Shown: positions 7,807-17,626, counted from the first letter of the stretch. The stretch: DNA of 52,391 nucleotides from Desulfobacteraceae bacterium (GCA_003599575.1 QZKV01000025.1:1-52391); one strand, 5' to 3'. The notes: generated by a model not told the origin, from the letters alone. Numbers and translations: made by a program.

Positions 7807-8900
7807 GGCAGCAAATCCCTTCCGCAACGGGCCTCCTGGCGCAGAACGCAATCGAGTAATACCAGGGCGGCCATGGATTCAACGATGGGAACTGCCCGCG
7901 GCACCACGCACGGATCGTGGCGCCCCTTGGCCTGCAGGACGGTGGGGCGGCCGCCGAAATCGACCGTGGATTGTTCACGTCCAATAGTGGCCGGCGGCTT
8001 AAAGGCTACGCGGAAGTAGACCGGTTCTCCGTTGGAGATGCCGCCCTGGATGCCGCCGCTGTAATTGGTCAGCGTGCCCAACCGGCCGGCTTTGGGAGTG
8101 TACGGGTCGTTGTGCCGGGAGCCGCGCATGCGCGTGCCGGCAAAGCCCGACCCGATTTCAAACCCTTTGGTGGCCGGAATGGACAGCATGGCGTGGGCCA
8201 GCAGCGCTTCGAGTTTGTCGAAGATCGGCTCGCCGAGACCGACCGGCGCGTTGCGGCAGACGCAGGTGATGACGCCGCCCAGGGAATCCCTGGCATCACG
8301 GGCGGCCTGGATGGCCGCCATCATCTTGGGCACGGCCGAGGCATCCGGACAGCGCACGCTGTTTTGGTCGACCCGCTCACGGGAAATGGCATCCATATCG
8401 ATCATACCGGCATCCACAGCGCCCACTGTGCTCACCCAGGCCACGATCTGCAACCCGAAGCGTTCTGTGAGCACTTTTTCGGCAATGGCTCCGGCTGCCA
8501 CCCGCCCGATGGTTTCGCGGGCGCTCGCCCGCCCGCCCCCGCTGGACGCGCGGATGCCGTATTTCATCTGATAGGTATAATCGGCGTGCGAGGGGCGCGG
8601 CACCTGCTCCATCTCCGCGTAGTCGCCGGGGCGTTGGTCGCGGTTGGGGACGAAGAGCCCGATCGGCGTTCCCAGCGTGCGGCCGTTTTCCACCCCCGAC
8701 AAGATCGTCACCTGGTCGGCTTCCTGGCGCTCCGTGGTCAATTGACTCTGACCCGGCCGGCGGCGATCGAGCTGGGGCTGAATATCGGCTTCACTCAATG
8801 CCAGATTGGGCGGGCAGCCGTCCACGACCGCACCTACGCCGTTGCAGTGGGATTCACCGAAGGTTGATACGCGGAACAGTGTTCCGAAGATGCTGGACAT
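7800..8900 (-). CDS. aroC: Chorismate synthase
   Basis: A 366-residue protein of normal length. It begins with the invariant [19 protein letters not shown] segment (here [16 protein letters not shown]), followed by [39 protein letters not shown] (FMN/EPSP-binding) and [18 protein letters not shown]. It converts EPSP to chorismate using reduced FMN. One oddity is Cys in place of the usual Gly right after GESH. The ATG is preceded by GGAGGC. It sits between aroA (125 nt upstream) and the aminotransferase. Confidence 0.96.
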   Translation of the reverse strand: MSSIFGTLFRVSTFGESHCNGVGAVVDGCPPNLALSEADIQPQLDRRRPGQSQLTTERQEADQVTILSGVENGRTLGTPIGLFVPNRDQRPGDYAEMEQVPRPSHADYTYQMKYGIRASSGGGRASARETIGRVAAGAIAEKVLTERFGLQIVAWVSTVGAVDAGMIDMDAISRERVDQNSVRCPDASAVPKMMAAIQAARDARDSLGGVITCVCRNAPVGLGEPIFDKLEALLAHAMLSIPATKGFEIGSGFAGTRMRGSRHNDPYTPKAGRLGTLTNYSGGIQGGISNGEPVYFRVAFKPPATIGREQSTVDFGGRPTVLQAKGRHDPCVVPRAVPIVESMAALVLLDCVLRQEARCGRDLLPC

Positions 8901-9025
8901 GGGGCCTCCTGAAGGATGAAGGATGAGCCCAAACAGTTTTCCGGCAACGAACTCCTAAGAAGCACGATGATACCTTAATACGCGCTGCTTTTGAGAAAGA
9001 CAGAATACTGGCATCCTTTTATTCT

Positions 9026-10294
9026 TCATCCTTTTTGATAAAGTTCCTCGAAAACCGCCCAGTAGTTGGGAAAGGATTTGTTCACGCAATTCTCGTCCGC
9101 AATTACGACTCCCGGCGTCTTCAGACCGGCGACTGCAAAGGACATGGCGATGCGGTGGTCGTTGTAGGTCTCGATCTCGGCTCCCTGGGGCAGGCCGCCG
9201 GTGACGCGCAGCTCATCCGGACCGCAGACGGCCTCGATGCCCATGCGGCCCAGTTGCTGCGATACGGCCGCCAGCCGGTCGCTCTCCTTGGCCCTTAAAT
9301 GGGCCACCTTGCGGATGGTGGTGGTGCCCTGTGCAAAGGCCGCCACGACGGCCAACGTGGGCACCATGTCCGGCATGTGGCCCATATCCACCTCGATGGC
9401 CTTGAGATCGCCGCCGGTCACCGCGATACCGTCCGGTTCACACTCAACGCGGCAGCCCATTTGTGCCAGAACCGCGGCCAATCCCACATCACCCTGGCGC
9501 GAGTCTGGCCTAACCCCCTGGACTTTGACCCGCATCCCCGTGACGGCCGCAGCCGCCCAGAAATAGCCGGCCTGGGAACAGTCCGGTTCCACAGCATGGT
9601 CGCCGGCCCGGTAGGTTTGACCGCCCGGGACCTCAAAATGGGTGTAGTCTTTGCGCGCGGCGGTGATGCCGAAAAGTGACATGATATCAAGGGTCATGTC
9701 GATATAGGGCCTGGAGACCGGCCCCCTGCTCACGCTGATGAGCAGCCCCCGCGGCAGACAGGGCGCCGCCAGCAGCAGGGCGGACAAGTATTGGCTGCTG
9801 ACGCCGCAATCAACCGAGGTGTGGCGGCCCGCCGGAGGTCCGCCGGTGATGATGATGGGTGGACAACCGTTGCCTTTTTGGGCGCGTGCCTGAATGCCCA
9901 GCTGCTGCAAACTGTCCAGCAGGGGTTGCATGGGCCGTTCGCACATGCGCGGGGAGCCGGTGAAGAGATAATCGCCCCGGCCCAGTATGGAAATGCCGCT
10001 GAGCAGGCGCATGGAGGTGCCCGAATTGCCCAGGTGGATGATGTCGTTGCAGGGTGCCAGTTTGCCCTTGGCGCCCTGGACAACCATTTCACTCCCGCGG
10101 TCCTCGCTTGAAATTCCCATGCGGCGCAGCGCGGACAGCGTCAGCAGCGTATCGTCACTGTGCAGTGGATTGACGATGCGGCAGGTTCCAGCGGACAAGG
10201 CGGCGGCAATCAACAAACGGTGGGTGTAGCTCTTTGATCCGGGCACCTGCACGGTTATGTCTTTTCTGACGGGCTTGGTTTGAATGCGGATCAT
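9026..10294 (-). CDS. aroA: 3-phosphoshikimate 1-carboxyvinyltransferase (EPSP synthase)
   Basis: A 422-residue enzyme recognised by VPGSKSYTHRLLIAAALSAG (phosphoenolpyruvate/shikimate-3-phosphate-binding Lys and Ser near residue 22), LGNSGTSMRLL near 87, RAKESDRLAAVSQQL and YNDHRIAMSFAVAGL near the end. It adds the enolpyruvyl group of PEP to shikimate 3-phosphate. The codon for the segment after LGNSGTSMRLL gives SGISIL rather than the common AGLLA. It is the first gene of the leftward aro-tyr operon; no promoter with a good consensus was found upstream. Confidence 0.96.
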   Translation of the reverse strand: MIRIQTKPVRKDITVQVPGSKSYTHRLLIAAALSAGTCRIVNPLHSDDTLLTLSALRRMGISSEDRGSEMVVQGAKGKLAPCNDIIHLGNSGTSMRLLSGISILGRGDYLFTGSPRMCERPMQPLLDSLQQLGIQARAQKGNGCPPIIITGGPPAGRHTSVDCGVSSQYLSALLLAAPCLPRGLLISVSRGPVSRPYIDMTLDIMSLFGITAARKDYTHFEVPGGQTYRAGDHAVEPDCSQAGYFWAAAAVTGMRVKVQGVRPDSRQGDVGLAAVLAQMGCRVECEPDGIAVTGGDLKAIEVDMGHMPDMVPTLAVVAAFAQGTTTIRKVAHLRAKESDRLAAVSQQLGRMGIEAVCGPDELRVTGGLPQGAEIETYNDHRIAMSFAVAGLKTPGVVIADENCVNKSFPNYWAVFEELYQKG

Positions 10295-10621
10295 GGGCCA
10301 TCTTCCTATTGTTTGTTGATCTCCGATACCGGACGAACCGGTCCTCCTTTTTAACGTAGCGATGATTCCAAATCAAGCCCAACGGTAATGGGCTATGGCA
10401 CGCGGTCGACGGCTGCGCGCAACTCCGAATAGCGCTTTACAATTCCCGATGAGTTTTGTTAGACATGGCTGTTGCAAAAACCGGCCTCTAGAGCGGCGGC
10501 CCGCTAAAGGGAGGACCGTGCCAACCCTGTGGAATGGGTGACGCGATGGCGCACAAAACTCATATGGCAGGTTCAATGCCATTCAGATATTCACCTGGTT
10601 AAGTAAAGGAGAAAGGCAGCT
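10295..10621. other. 327-nt divergent intergenic region between aroA and the acyl-CoA dehydrogenase genes
   Basis: It contains no gene. It holds leader and promoter space for both divergent units, a small perfect hairpin at 10376-10394 (AGCCCA, 7-nt loop, TGGGCT), and a larger inverted repeat at 10449-10563 annotated separately. I did not find a good -35/-10 pair by eye. Confidence 0.5.
10449..10563 (+). repeat. Long-range inverted repeat in the leader of the acyl-CoA dehydrogenase genes
   Basis: ATGAGTTTTGT at 10449-10459 is the perfect reverse complement of ACAAAACTCAT at 10553-10563. The 93 nt between are GC-rich and can form smaller hairpins (GCGG/CCGC, ACCC/GGGT). The element ends 58 nt before the ATG at 10622, so an RNA copy could fold into a closed multi-branch leader. 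I do not match it to a known riboswitch class. Confidence 0.4.
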
Positions 10622-12430
10622 ATGGCACAACTCATTACCGATCGCCGCGACATCGATTTTGTTCTGTTTGAACAACTCGATACCGAGGCCTTGCTGAAAG
10701 AGGAAAGGTACAGTGGTTTCACCCGCAAGACCTTGGATCTGATCATCAACGAGGCGCGCACCTTCGCTCTTAAGGAGCTTTTGCCCGTTTGCGCGGAAGG
10801 CGACCGCACCGGCGTCACTTTCGAAAACGGGGAGGTCAAGGTGCCGGCCTGCTTCCACCGCGCTCACAAACTCTATTTAGAAGGCGAATGGACCTCCTTG
10901 ACCGAACCGGTGGAGCTGGGCGGCCAGGGATTGCCGCCGTCCGTGGCCCGCGCCGTGGCCGAATACATGGTGGGCGCCAATTACACCTGTGTCAATTATG
11001 CCAATTTTGGCCACGGCACCGGCAAGATGATCGAACTGTTCGGCACCCCGGAGCAAAAGAAGCTTTTCGTCAAGAAATTGTACACCGCCCAATGGACCGG
11101 TGGAATGCTGCTGACCGAACCCGAAGCCGGTTCGGACGTGGGGGCGCTGACCACCGAGGCCGTGAAGAACGACGACGGCACCTATTCCATCACCGGCACC
11201 AAAATCTTCATCACCAACGGGGAGCACGATCTGGCCGACAACATCATTTCCCCGGTATTGGCCCGCGTGAAGGGGGCTCCCGCAGGCACCAAGGGAATCT
11301 CGATCTTCATCGTGCCCAAGTATTGGGTCAACGCGGACGGTTCCCACGGTGCTCGCAACGACATCATCTGCACCGGCATTGAAGAAAAGATGGGCATTCA
11401 CGGCAGCGCCTGCTGCACCATGTCGATGGGCAGCAAGGGGCAATGCCGCGGCTTCCTCTTGGGCGAAGAGAATCAGGGCATGAAAATCATGTTTCACATG
11501 ATGAACGAAGCCCGTCTGGGAGTGGGGTTTCAAGCCTTTGTGCACGGCTCGGTGGCGTACCAGTATGCCCTGAACTATGCCCGGGAACGGATCCAGGGCA
11601 AGGATTTGACCGGCGGCAAGGATTCTCCCTCGGTGCCGATCATCCGCCATCCGGATGTGCGGCGCATGCTCATGTGGATGAAGTCTTACGTAGAAGGCCT
11701 GCGCAGCTTCATCTATTATACCGAAAGCCTTTTCGCCAGGGCCGTTCTTGCCTGCACGGATGAAGAGTGCACCTATTACAAGGGCCTGATCGATCTGTTC
11801 ACGCCCTTGATCAAGGCCTTTTCCGCCCAGCGCGGCTTCGATGTAACCGTCCAGGCCATGCAGGTCTACGGCGGCGCGGGGTACTGCAAGGAGTTCCCCG
11901 TGGAGCAGCAGGTGCGCGACTGCAAGATCACCTCCATTTACGAAGGCACCGATGGCATTCAGGCGATGGATCTGCTGGGCCGCAAGATCGTTATGGACGG
12001 CGGCAAGGCTTTCGGCGACTTCCTCAAACAGATTCAAGCCACCATCGATATGGCCAAACAGAAGGATGACCTGGCCGGGCTGGCCCTGCAGTTGGAAAAA
12101 GCGGCCGGACGCATGGGCGAAGTGGCCGATATCCTGAGCCAAGCCGTTATGGGCCCCAATGTGAAACAGGCCTTTGCGCACGCCTTCCCCTTCCTCGAAG
12201 TGATGGGCGATGTCATCGTAGGCTGGATGCGACTGTGGCGCGCCGGCGTGGCCAGCGAAGCGCTGGCCAAAGGGGCCAAGGCCAAGGAACAGGACTTCTA
12301 TCGCGGCCAGATTAAAACCAGTCAATTTTTCATTGAAACGGTGCTGCCCTGCACCATGGGCAAGCTGGAGTCCATCCGGCAGATGAGCAAGGCGGCAGTT
12401 GAAATGGATGAAGCCTGGTTCGGAAACTGA
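10622..12430 (+). CDS. Long-form acyl-CoA dehydrogenase with C-terminal extension domain
   Basis: A 602-residue flavoprotein, longer than the usual 380-residue acyl-CoA dehydrogenases. It has an N-terminal extension (residues 1-60), the FAD/substrate core with GGMLLTEPEAGSDVGALTT (about 160-180) and GTKIFITNGEHDLADNI, and KITSIYEGTDGIQAMDLLGRK around residue 440. A C-terminal helical domain of about 130 residues follows. This layout is that of the DmdC-like group, which includes 3-methylmercaptopropionyl-CoA dehydrogenase. The true substrate cannot be inferred. AAGGAGAAAGG precedes the ATG. It is followed by a paralogue 119 nt downstream. No electron-transfer flavoprotein genes are adjacent. 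Confidence 0.9.
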   Translation: MAQLITDRRDIDFVLFEQLDTEALLKEERYSGFTRKTLDLIINEARTFALKELLPVCAEGDRTGVTFENGEVKVPACFHRAHKLYLEGEWTSLTEPVELGGQGLPPSVARAVAEYMVGANYTCVNYANFGHGTGKMIELFGTPEQKKLFVKKLYTAQWTGGMLLTEPEAGSDVGALTTEAVKNDDGTYSITGTKIFITNGEHDLADNIISPVLARVKGAPAGTKGISIFIVPKYWVNADGSHGARNDIICTGIEEKMGIHGSACCTMSMGSKGQCRGFLLGEENQGMKIMFHMMNEARLGVGFQAFVHGSVAYQYALNYARERIQGKDLTGGKDSPSVPIIRHPDVRRMLMWMKSYVEGLRSFIYYTESLFARAVLACTDEECTYYKGLIDLFTPLIKAFSAQRGFDVTVQAMQVYGGAGYCKEFPVEQQVRDCKITSIYEGTDGIQAMDLLGRKIVMDGGKAFGDFLKQIQATIDMAKQKDDLAGLALQLEKAAGRMGEVADILSQAVMGPNVKQAFAHAFPFLEVMGDVIVGWMRLWRAGVASEALAKGAKAKEQDFYRGQIKTSQFFIETVLPCTMGKLESIRQMSKAAVEMDEAWFGN

Positions 12431-12549
12431 TTCAAATGGTCCTCGTTCTGACCGCGGAGGCGGCTGCCCGGGCAACCGCCTCCGCTCCATGGCAAAGGCT
12501 GCACTTCCTGCCCAGAACGACTTTTTCCAGCAAGCAATTGGGAGGTACT

Positions 12550-14355
12550 ATGGCCGGCAAGTTCGTCAGTATGCGCAATTTGAAATTCCTGTTGTATGAA
12601 GTTTTCGATACGGTGGCCCTCACCCGAAACCCTTACTACAGCCAGCACAATCAAAAGAGCTTCGATTTGGTGCTGGATGCGTCCATGAAACTGGCGCAAA
12701 AGATGCTTTTCCCCCTTTTTGAAGAGATGGATCGCAAAGCCCCCTACCTCGAAGATGGCCAGGTCAAGGTGCATCCTGCGGTCCGGGCCATCATGAAAGA
12801 GTTCGGCGAGGGCGGCTGGATCGGAGCGACATTCCCCGAAGCTTGGGATGGAGAGCAGTTGCCGGGCATCCTGCACTGCGCCTGCCAGTTGATCAAGTCT
12901 TCGGCCAACTACTCGGCCGGAGTTTATGCGGGACTGACCGCCGGAGCGGCGCGCCTGATCCACTCGTTCGCGGCCGAGCACCTGAAAACCACCTATCTGC
13001 CCAACATGATGGCCGGAAAGTGGCAGGGTACCATGGCCTTGACCGAACCCCAGGCCGGCAGCTCTCTGAGCGATATCACCACGACCGCCTACCCCACCGA
13101 TAAGGGCCATTATCTGCTCAAGGGCCAGAAGGTGTTTATCTCGGCCGGCGATCATGACGGCGTAGACAATGTGGTCCACATGCTTTTGGCCCGCATCGAC
13201 GGCGCGCCCCAGGGCGTCAAGGGCATATCGTTGTTCCTGGTGCCCAAAAAGCGGCCGGATGAAAAGGGCCGGCTGGTACCCAACGACGTCAGCGTTTCCC
13301 AGGTATTCCATAAAATGGGGTATCGCGGAGCGCCCATCACCGAGCTGAGCTTCGGAGACAAGGACGACTGCCGCGGTTTTCTGGTCGGCGAACCCAATCG
13401 CGGGCTCATGCACATGTTCCAGATGATGAACGAAGCCCGCATCGGCGTCGGGCTGGGTGCGGCAGCCATTGCCTCGGCCGCCTACTATGCCGCCCTTGAA
13501 TACTGCCAAACCCGTCCCCAGGGGCGCAAAGTCGGTGCAAAAGATCCATCCGCACCGCAGATACCGATCATCGAACATGCCGATGTACGTCGCATGCTGC
13601 TGTTCCAGCGCGCGGTGGTGGAAGGCAGCGAAGGTCTGCTCATGCAGTGCGCTTTGTACGAGGATTTCCTCAGAACCACCCCCCCGGAAGAGCATCTCAA
13701 GTACGAGCTGTTGCTGGAACTGCTGACCCCGATGGCCAAAAGCTATCCGTCCGAAATGGGCATCTTGTCCACCAGCCAGGCCATTCAATGCTTGGGCGGG
13801 TACGGCTATTGCGAGGATTTCCCCGTGGAGCAGCATTTCCGCGATTGCCGCATCCATCCCATCCATGAGGGCACCACCGGCATCCAGGGCATGGATCTTC
13901 TCGGCCGCAAAGTGGTGATGAAAGAAGGCCGGGCCTTGGCCCTCTTTTTGGAAGAGGCGCGCAACAACATTGCCGAAGCGCGTTCGGTGGCGGGGCTCGA
14001 AGCGCTGTCGCAGAAACTCGAGGAGGCCCTGCAAACGCTTGAACAGGTTACCGGGCACCTGGTCGGATTGATCGGCAAAAGAGGGGTTGAGATCTTTCTC
14101 GCCGATGCCACCCTTTATCTGGAGATGTTCGGCATCATCGCAGTAGCCTGGCAATGGCTGCTGCAGGCCGCTGTGGCGCAGAAAGCCCTGCAGGGAAAGC
14201 CCAAGACAACCGACCTTCCTTTTTACCGGGGCAAGCTGGTGACCGCGCGGTACTTCTTCGCTTATGAACTGCCCAAGATCAAGGGGCTGTACCAGCGCCT
14301 GACCGACACCGATGCGCTGACGGTGGAGATGGACAGCAGCTATTTTAATGATTGA
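12550..14355 (+). CDS. Second long-form acyl-CoA dehydrogenase (paralogue)
   Basis: A 601-residue homologue of the preceding gene, aligning motif for motif: [95 protein letters not shown] and a C-terminal helical domain. ATG 12550 follows GGAGGT with ideal spacing; an upstream in-frame start at 12436 would add an alanine/arginine-rich, non-homologous segment and is rejected. The tandem pair suggests two substrates of different chain length or branching, or a heteromeric enzyme. Both are inference. Confidence 0.9.
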   Translation: MAGKFVSMRNLKFLLYEVFDTVALTRNPYYSQHNQKSFDLVLDASMKLAQKMLFPLFEEMDRKAPYLEDGQVKVHPAVRAIMKEFGEGGWIGATFPEAWDGEQLPGILHCACQLIKSSANYSAGVYAGLTAGAARLIHSFAAEHLKTTYLPNMMAGKWQGTMALTEPQAGSSLSDITTTAYPTDKGHYLLKGQKVFISAGDHDGVDNVVHMLLARIDGAPQGVKGISLFLVPKKRPDEKGRLVPNDVSVSQVFHKMGYRGAPITELSFGDKDDCRGFLVGEPNRGLMHMFQMMNEARIGVGLGAAAIASAAYYAALEYCQTRPQGRKVGAKDPSAPQIPIIEHADVRRMLLFQRAVVEGSEGLLMQCALYEDFLRTTPPEEHLKYELLLELLTPMAKSYPSEMGILSTSQAIQCLGGYGYCEDFPVEQHFRDCRIHPIHEGTTGIQGMDLLGRKVVMKEGRALALFLEEARNNIAEARSVAGLEALSQKLEEALQTLEQVTGHLVGLIGKRGVEIFLADATLYLEMFGIIAVAWQWLLQAAVAQKALQGKPKTTDLPFYRGKLVTARYFFAYELPKIKGLYQRLTDTDALTVEMDSSYFND

Positions 14356-14413
14356 TGGAGGTTGCTTTCGGGTCCAGCGTTCTTAGCGTTAGGGAACTAC
14401 TTGAACAGCAAAG

Positions 14414-14452
14414 CTCGCCCGTCCGCTCGCGTTTGCCGGGAGGCCGGGCGAG
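14414..14452. repeat. GC-rich hairpin after the acyl-CoA dehydrogenases
   Basis: CTCGCCCG (14414-14421) pairs perfectly with CGGGCGAG (14445-14452), with a 23-nt GC-rich interior that can pair further. It lies 60 nt past the stop of the second acyl-CoA dehydrogenase gene. No T-run follows, so it is not a canonical intrinsic terminator; it may stabilise the 3' end or separate the next gene. Confidence 0.35.
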
Positions 14453-14530
14453 TGTTACCAGCAAACGGCCTGCGGGGCTGCAGCGGTTTTACGCCACCCC
14501 GGCCAGCGCGGAATCTCCTTTAGAGGGTTT

Positions 14531-14962
14531 TTGGAAATTTTTGAAAGCATATCGACCTGGCTGCAGAACAATGAGGGCACCATCAGCATTCTCGCTATAC
14601 TATCATCGCTTTTCTGGGTAGGCACGCTGATCGCCGCGCCGATCGTCATCATTGCTTTGCCGCCCGATTATCTGACCCGCAGGGAAAGGTTTTTTCCCGG
14701 AAATCCCACAACCTCTGTGTGGCGTTACCCCTACTTGGTTGCCAAGAACATTTTCGGTGTCCTGTTCATTCTCGCCGGCCTGGCCATGCTGGTCCTGCCC
14801 GGCCAGGGACTCCTCACGCTGGCGCTGGGACTGGCACTCATCAATTTTCCCAAAAAACACAGGGCCATCCGACGCATACTGGGACAAAGACGGGTACTGA
14901 GAGCAATCAACCGCCTGCGCGCCCGTGCGAAAAAACCGCCGCTGGTTCTATCCCAATCCTGA
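14531..14962 (+). CDS. PGPGW-family small transmembrane protein
   Basis: A 143-residue inner-membrane protein starting at TTG 14531, which follows TAGAGGG. Helix 1 is about residues 18-44 (ISILAILSSLFWVGTLIAAPIVIIALP) and helix 2 about 72-102 with LAMLVLPGQGLLTLALGLALI. The motif LPGQG corresponds to the PGPGW-type signature of putative transmembrane proteins. The tail is strongly basic (RRILGQRRVLRAINRLRARAKK). Function is unknown for the family. It is preceded by 175 nt with a GC-rich hairpin, so it may be transcribed separately from the dehydrogenases. Confidence 0.7.
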   Translation: MEIFESISTWLQNNEGTISILAILSSLFWVGTLIAAPIVIIALPPDYLTRRERFFPGNPTTSVWRYPYLVAKNIFGVLFILAGLAMLVLPGQGLLTLALGLALINFPKKHRAIRRILGQRRVLRAINRLRARAKKPPLVLSQS

Positions 14963-15055
14963 GCATGGTTTTCGCGCTGGCGATGAAGGCCGTCCCACCG
15001 GAAATCAGCTTCCCCCGACCTTTCTGCTCCTGAAGTATGATCACCTTTGCACGGC

Positions 15056-15084
15056 TTGACAAACAGGCGGGAGATTGGAATCAT
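15056..15084 (+). promoter_or_regulatory. Possible sigma-70 promoter ahead of the J-domain gene
   Basis: A perfect TTGACA (15056-15061), a 17-nt spacer and AATCAT (15079-15084, four of six matches to TATAAT). It would leave a leader of about 105 nt before ATG 15198. Confidence 0.35.
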
Positions 15085-15197
15085 AGGCTTCCGCTTCCGG
15101 TTGCAACAAGGCCCAAATGCCGTTATTGTCGGGGAGCACGGGGGAGTTCAGGGATCCATGACAGACGGAGTCAGAAAAGAGGATTTTTACAATTATC

Positions 15198-15938
15198 ATG
15201 TACCAAGCCTATCAACAGATACTGCCTTCCCTTCAAGCCTCATCCAGGCGCATCTGTCTGGCCTGCGGCGGCGAATTGCCCCGCCGTCACCGGCGTTATT
15301 GCGCTATGGCCTGCAGGCAGCAATTGATGGCTTCACTGAACCGGCGAACGGGTTTGCTCAGGGCCTTGAATACCCGCTATGCAACCTTCTATTTTACTGA
15401 TTTTGCAATCGTCATGGACCTTTTGCCTTACGGCACGGAACAAATCTTCAGCTATATGCTGCCGCGCACTTTCGGTAAAAAGCCGGTGGACGATTTCTGC
15501 GATTTGTCCAATATTTTGGGGACAGAATGGTGGAATGAAAGAAACAGGACCAAAAAGCGCTACTTGGCCTCACAACGGGTATTGGATGGTGCCCGAAAGC
15601 CGGACCGCTCCAAGGAGACCGTTATCCCAGTCACTTTGGCTGTGCCGGCCGTGCGGGCCAGCAGCCTGATCACACTTGAGCTGCGACCCGATGAACTCAA
15701 TGCGGCCAATCTGTACGGCTGTATCAAGCAGGCCTACCGCCGTCAGGTCAAGAAGCACCATCCCGACCTGGGCGGCGATGCCAAAGCCTTTGTCAAAATT
15801 CAAGAAGCCTACGAGAAACTTATGGACTGGTCCAGAAATCCCACCTACATCCACCGCAGCGGCTTTCCGGACAAATGGCTCTACGAGGGTGCCAACAATC
15901 GCTGGATTCAACCGGTCGCCCAGCGCAGAACGCGCTGA
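15198..15938 (+). CDS. Zinc-finger and J-domain protein (DnaJ-like co-chaperone)
   Basis: A 246-residue protein with two recognisable parts. Near the N-terminus, CLACGGELPRRHRRYCAMAC gives CxxC and CxxxC pairs about 13 residues apart, a likely zinc site. The C-terminal third carries a J-domain: YGCIKQAYRRQVKKHHPDLGG with the essential HPD motif, then FVKIQEAYEKLMDW. The J-domain stimulates DnaK-type Hsp70 ATPase. Here it is at the C-terminus rather than the usual N-terminus, and no G/F-rich region or canonical DnaJ zinc repeats are present. The middle (residues 60-150) is unlike anything I know. It runs convergent to the ChaN gene, 11 nt away. Confidence 0.8.
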   Translation: MYQAYQQILPSLQASSRRICLACGGELPRRHRRYCAMACRQQLMASLNRRTGLLRALNTRYATFYFTDFAIVMDLLPYGTEQIFSYMLPRTFGKKPVDDFCDLSNILGTEWWNERNRTKKRYLASQRVLDGARKPDRSKETVIPVTLAVPAVRASSLITLELRPDELNAANLYGCIKQAYRRQVKKHHPDLGGDAKAFVKIQEAYEKLMDWSRNPTYIHRSGFPDKWLYEGANNRWIQPVAQRRTR

Positions 15939-15949
15939 CGCTTCCTCAA

Positions 15950-16795
15950 TTAAAAAGATAGAATCAAATAGTCGGCCTCGGCAGTGGTAACGGTGTCGGG
16001 TTCGAAGAGACCTTCGGTTTCCGGCAAGACGACGATCAGGGGCAAGGCGTTGCGCTTGTGCACCTGCGTCGGAATACCCGGTTTGCGGGCGTGACCGCTG
16101 CCCGCCAGAAGAACCAACGTGGTATCTGGATGCTTCTTCAAATAGGCCAAGGCATTTTTGGCCATGGCCGTATCCCAGAGCAATTGGGCTTCGCAAAAAT
16201 GTTCAAAGTCCATGCCGCCATGGGCATGCGCGCCATATGCCTTTTGAATGAATTTCCGATAGTGGGCGGTGACCTCGCAGGTGATGTTGTTCAAGCCCGC
16301 CTTCTGCCCCTCCGAAAGGGAATTGAACCCACGACGGGCGACTTGGCTGGAAACGCTCCGAGGAACGTTCAGACCAACCATGGGAATGTTCAGTTCGCGG
16401 GCAAACTGGAAAATGGGGCGGTACAACTCCCAGTCAAAATTCCAATTGTCCAGGTAAATGGATTCAAACGCCTGCTCCAGCAGCTCGCCTGCCACCCAGC
16501 GGTCCAGATCAGCCTGGCTTTCCTGTCGGAACATTTCCAAGCCGATAGCCACTGGTATGCCCGCTTCATGCAGGGCCTTGATGATGGCCAATTGGGCATG
16601 ATGATGCCGCTTGCTGGCATGATGTTCACCGACCACGACCACGCGCCCTCGTTTCAAAGCCTGCACTGCGTACTGATCCGCGAGAACGCGGCGGCTTTCA
16701 AGATCGTAAAGCCGCAGGGAATCGGTGCGTAGCGTGGATCGGCAGCCCATCAACAGGATGACCAGGCAAATCGCCGAAACGAGGATTGTCTTCAT
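15950..16795 (-). CDS. ChaN-family lipoprotein
   Basis: A 281-residue protein. ATG at 16795 gives a short signal peptide with lipobox (VILLMGC) and Cys at about 17, so the product is probably an outer-membrane or periplasmic lipoprotein. The body matches the ChaN/haem-binding uptake family: VVVVGEHHASKRHHHAQL near residue 50, LEMFRQESQADLDRWVAG, FDWELYRPIFQFARE, and near the end LLAGSGHARKPGIP. These proteins have been linked to iron or haem handling in Campylobacter; the role here is inference. An in-frame start 15 codons upstream is not chosen, since it would displace the signal peptide. Confidence 0.82.
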   Translation of the reverse strand: MKTILVSAICLVILLMGCRSTLRTDSLRLYDLESRRVLADQYAVQALKRGRVVVVGEHHASKRHHHAQLAIIKALHEAGIPVAIGLEMFRQESQADLDRWVAGELLEQAFESIYLDNWNFDWELYRPIFQFARELNIPMVGLNVPRSVSSQVARRGFNSLSEGQKAGLNNITCEVTAHYRKFIQKAYGAHAHGGMDFEHFCEAQLLWDTAMAKNALAYLKKHPDTTLVLLAGSGHARKPGIPTQVHKRNALPLIVVLPETEGLFEPDTVTTAEADYLILSF

Positions 16796-17046
16796 GGACT
16801 CACCTGATGAAGGGTGGGTTGAAGCTGCCGGAATCAGCATACGACCAATCTAAGCGCCAGCGGCCAATATGTCAAAAGGCCGCAAAAGCGGCAGGCTTCC
16901 GGGACCGGAAAGTTGCTGACAACCGATCGGCCGGCTCTCGGGGGAACCATTGCAAGCAGTGCAATATCATTTGATTTGATCAATGCTTATTCGTTAAAAG
17001 GATTATGTCTGCCTCCAATTCCCGGAAGCAGAACACAGGAGCGCCC

Positions 17047-17484
17047 ATGAAGCCGTTTTGGCTGGATAAAAACCTGGCTCAACTAACCCCTGCCCAGTGG
17101 GAGGCGCTTTGCGATGGTTGCGGACGATGCTGCCTGGAGAAACTCAAGAATGCCAAAACAGGCAAGGTTCAGTATACCTGGGTGGCCTGCTACCTGCTCG
17201 ACATCGAGACATGCCGCTGCACGGACTACTCCTTGCGCCACCTCCTGGTGCCGGACTGCATCGAGCTCAGGCCCGACACCATCGCGCGACTGGGCTGGAT
17301 GCCCAGGACGTGCGCCTATCGCTTGGTAGCTGAAAACAAAGCCCTGCCTGCCTGGCATCCATTGGTCAGCGGCGATCCGAATTCGGTACACTCCTCCGGG
17401 ATCTCCGTTCGCAACAGGGCCATATCCGAGCAGCTCGTTCATCCGGATGATCTGAACCGGTATCTCATAAAAGAGCGGCTTTAA
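17047..17484 (+). CDS. YcgN/UPF0260-type cysteine-cluster protein
   Basis: A 145-residue protein starting at ATG 17047 after an AGGAG site. The N-terminal CDGCGRCC near residue 23, ACYLLDIETCRCTDY, and VPDCIEL...MPRTCAYRLV provide eight or more conserved cysteines, typical of the YkgJ/YcgN cysteine-cluster families thought to bind zinc or an iron-sulfur centre. The MPRTCAYRL motif is diagnostic for YcgN (UPF0260). Function is not established. The gene is monocistronic between the divergent ChaN gene and the convergent kinase-like gene. Confidence 0.85.
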   Translation: MKPFWLDKNLAQLTPAQWEALCDGCGRCCLEKLKNAKTGKVQYTWVACYLLDIETCRCTDYSLRHLLVPDCIELRPDTIARLGWMPRTCAYRLVAENKALPAWHPLVSGDPNSVHSSGISVRNRAISEQLVHPDDLNRYLIKERL

Positions 17485-17626
17485 AAGGCTGCACCTATCG
17501 TTTTCAGTCTCGCATCGTGCAGAAAAGAAGCCCACTGGTTCTCAAATGGCGTCCCTGTCTGCGGCTCTGCGCCCCGGAAATTTTTGGCGGTCTCTCCTTT
17601 GCGATTATTTCGAATCAAGCACAAGA

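Noticed and set aside
10449..10563. Inverted repeat as the ends of a mobile element
   Set aside because: Only 93 nt lie between the arms, with no transposase and no flanking target duplication that I can see; a leader structure is more likely.
10877..14154. Two long antisense open frames on the minus strand (537 and 610 codons) opposite the acyl-CoA dehydrogenases
   Set aside because: They mirror the GC-rich third positions of the real genes, are rich in His, Gly and Gln, and show no family motif; the plus-strand genes have full catalytic motifs.
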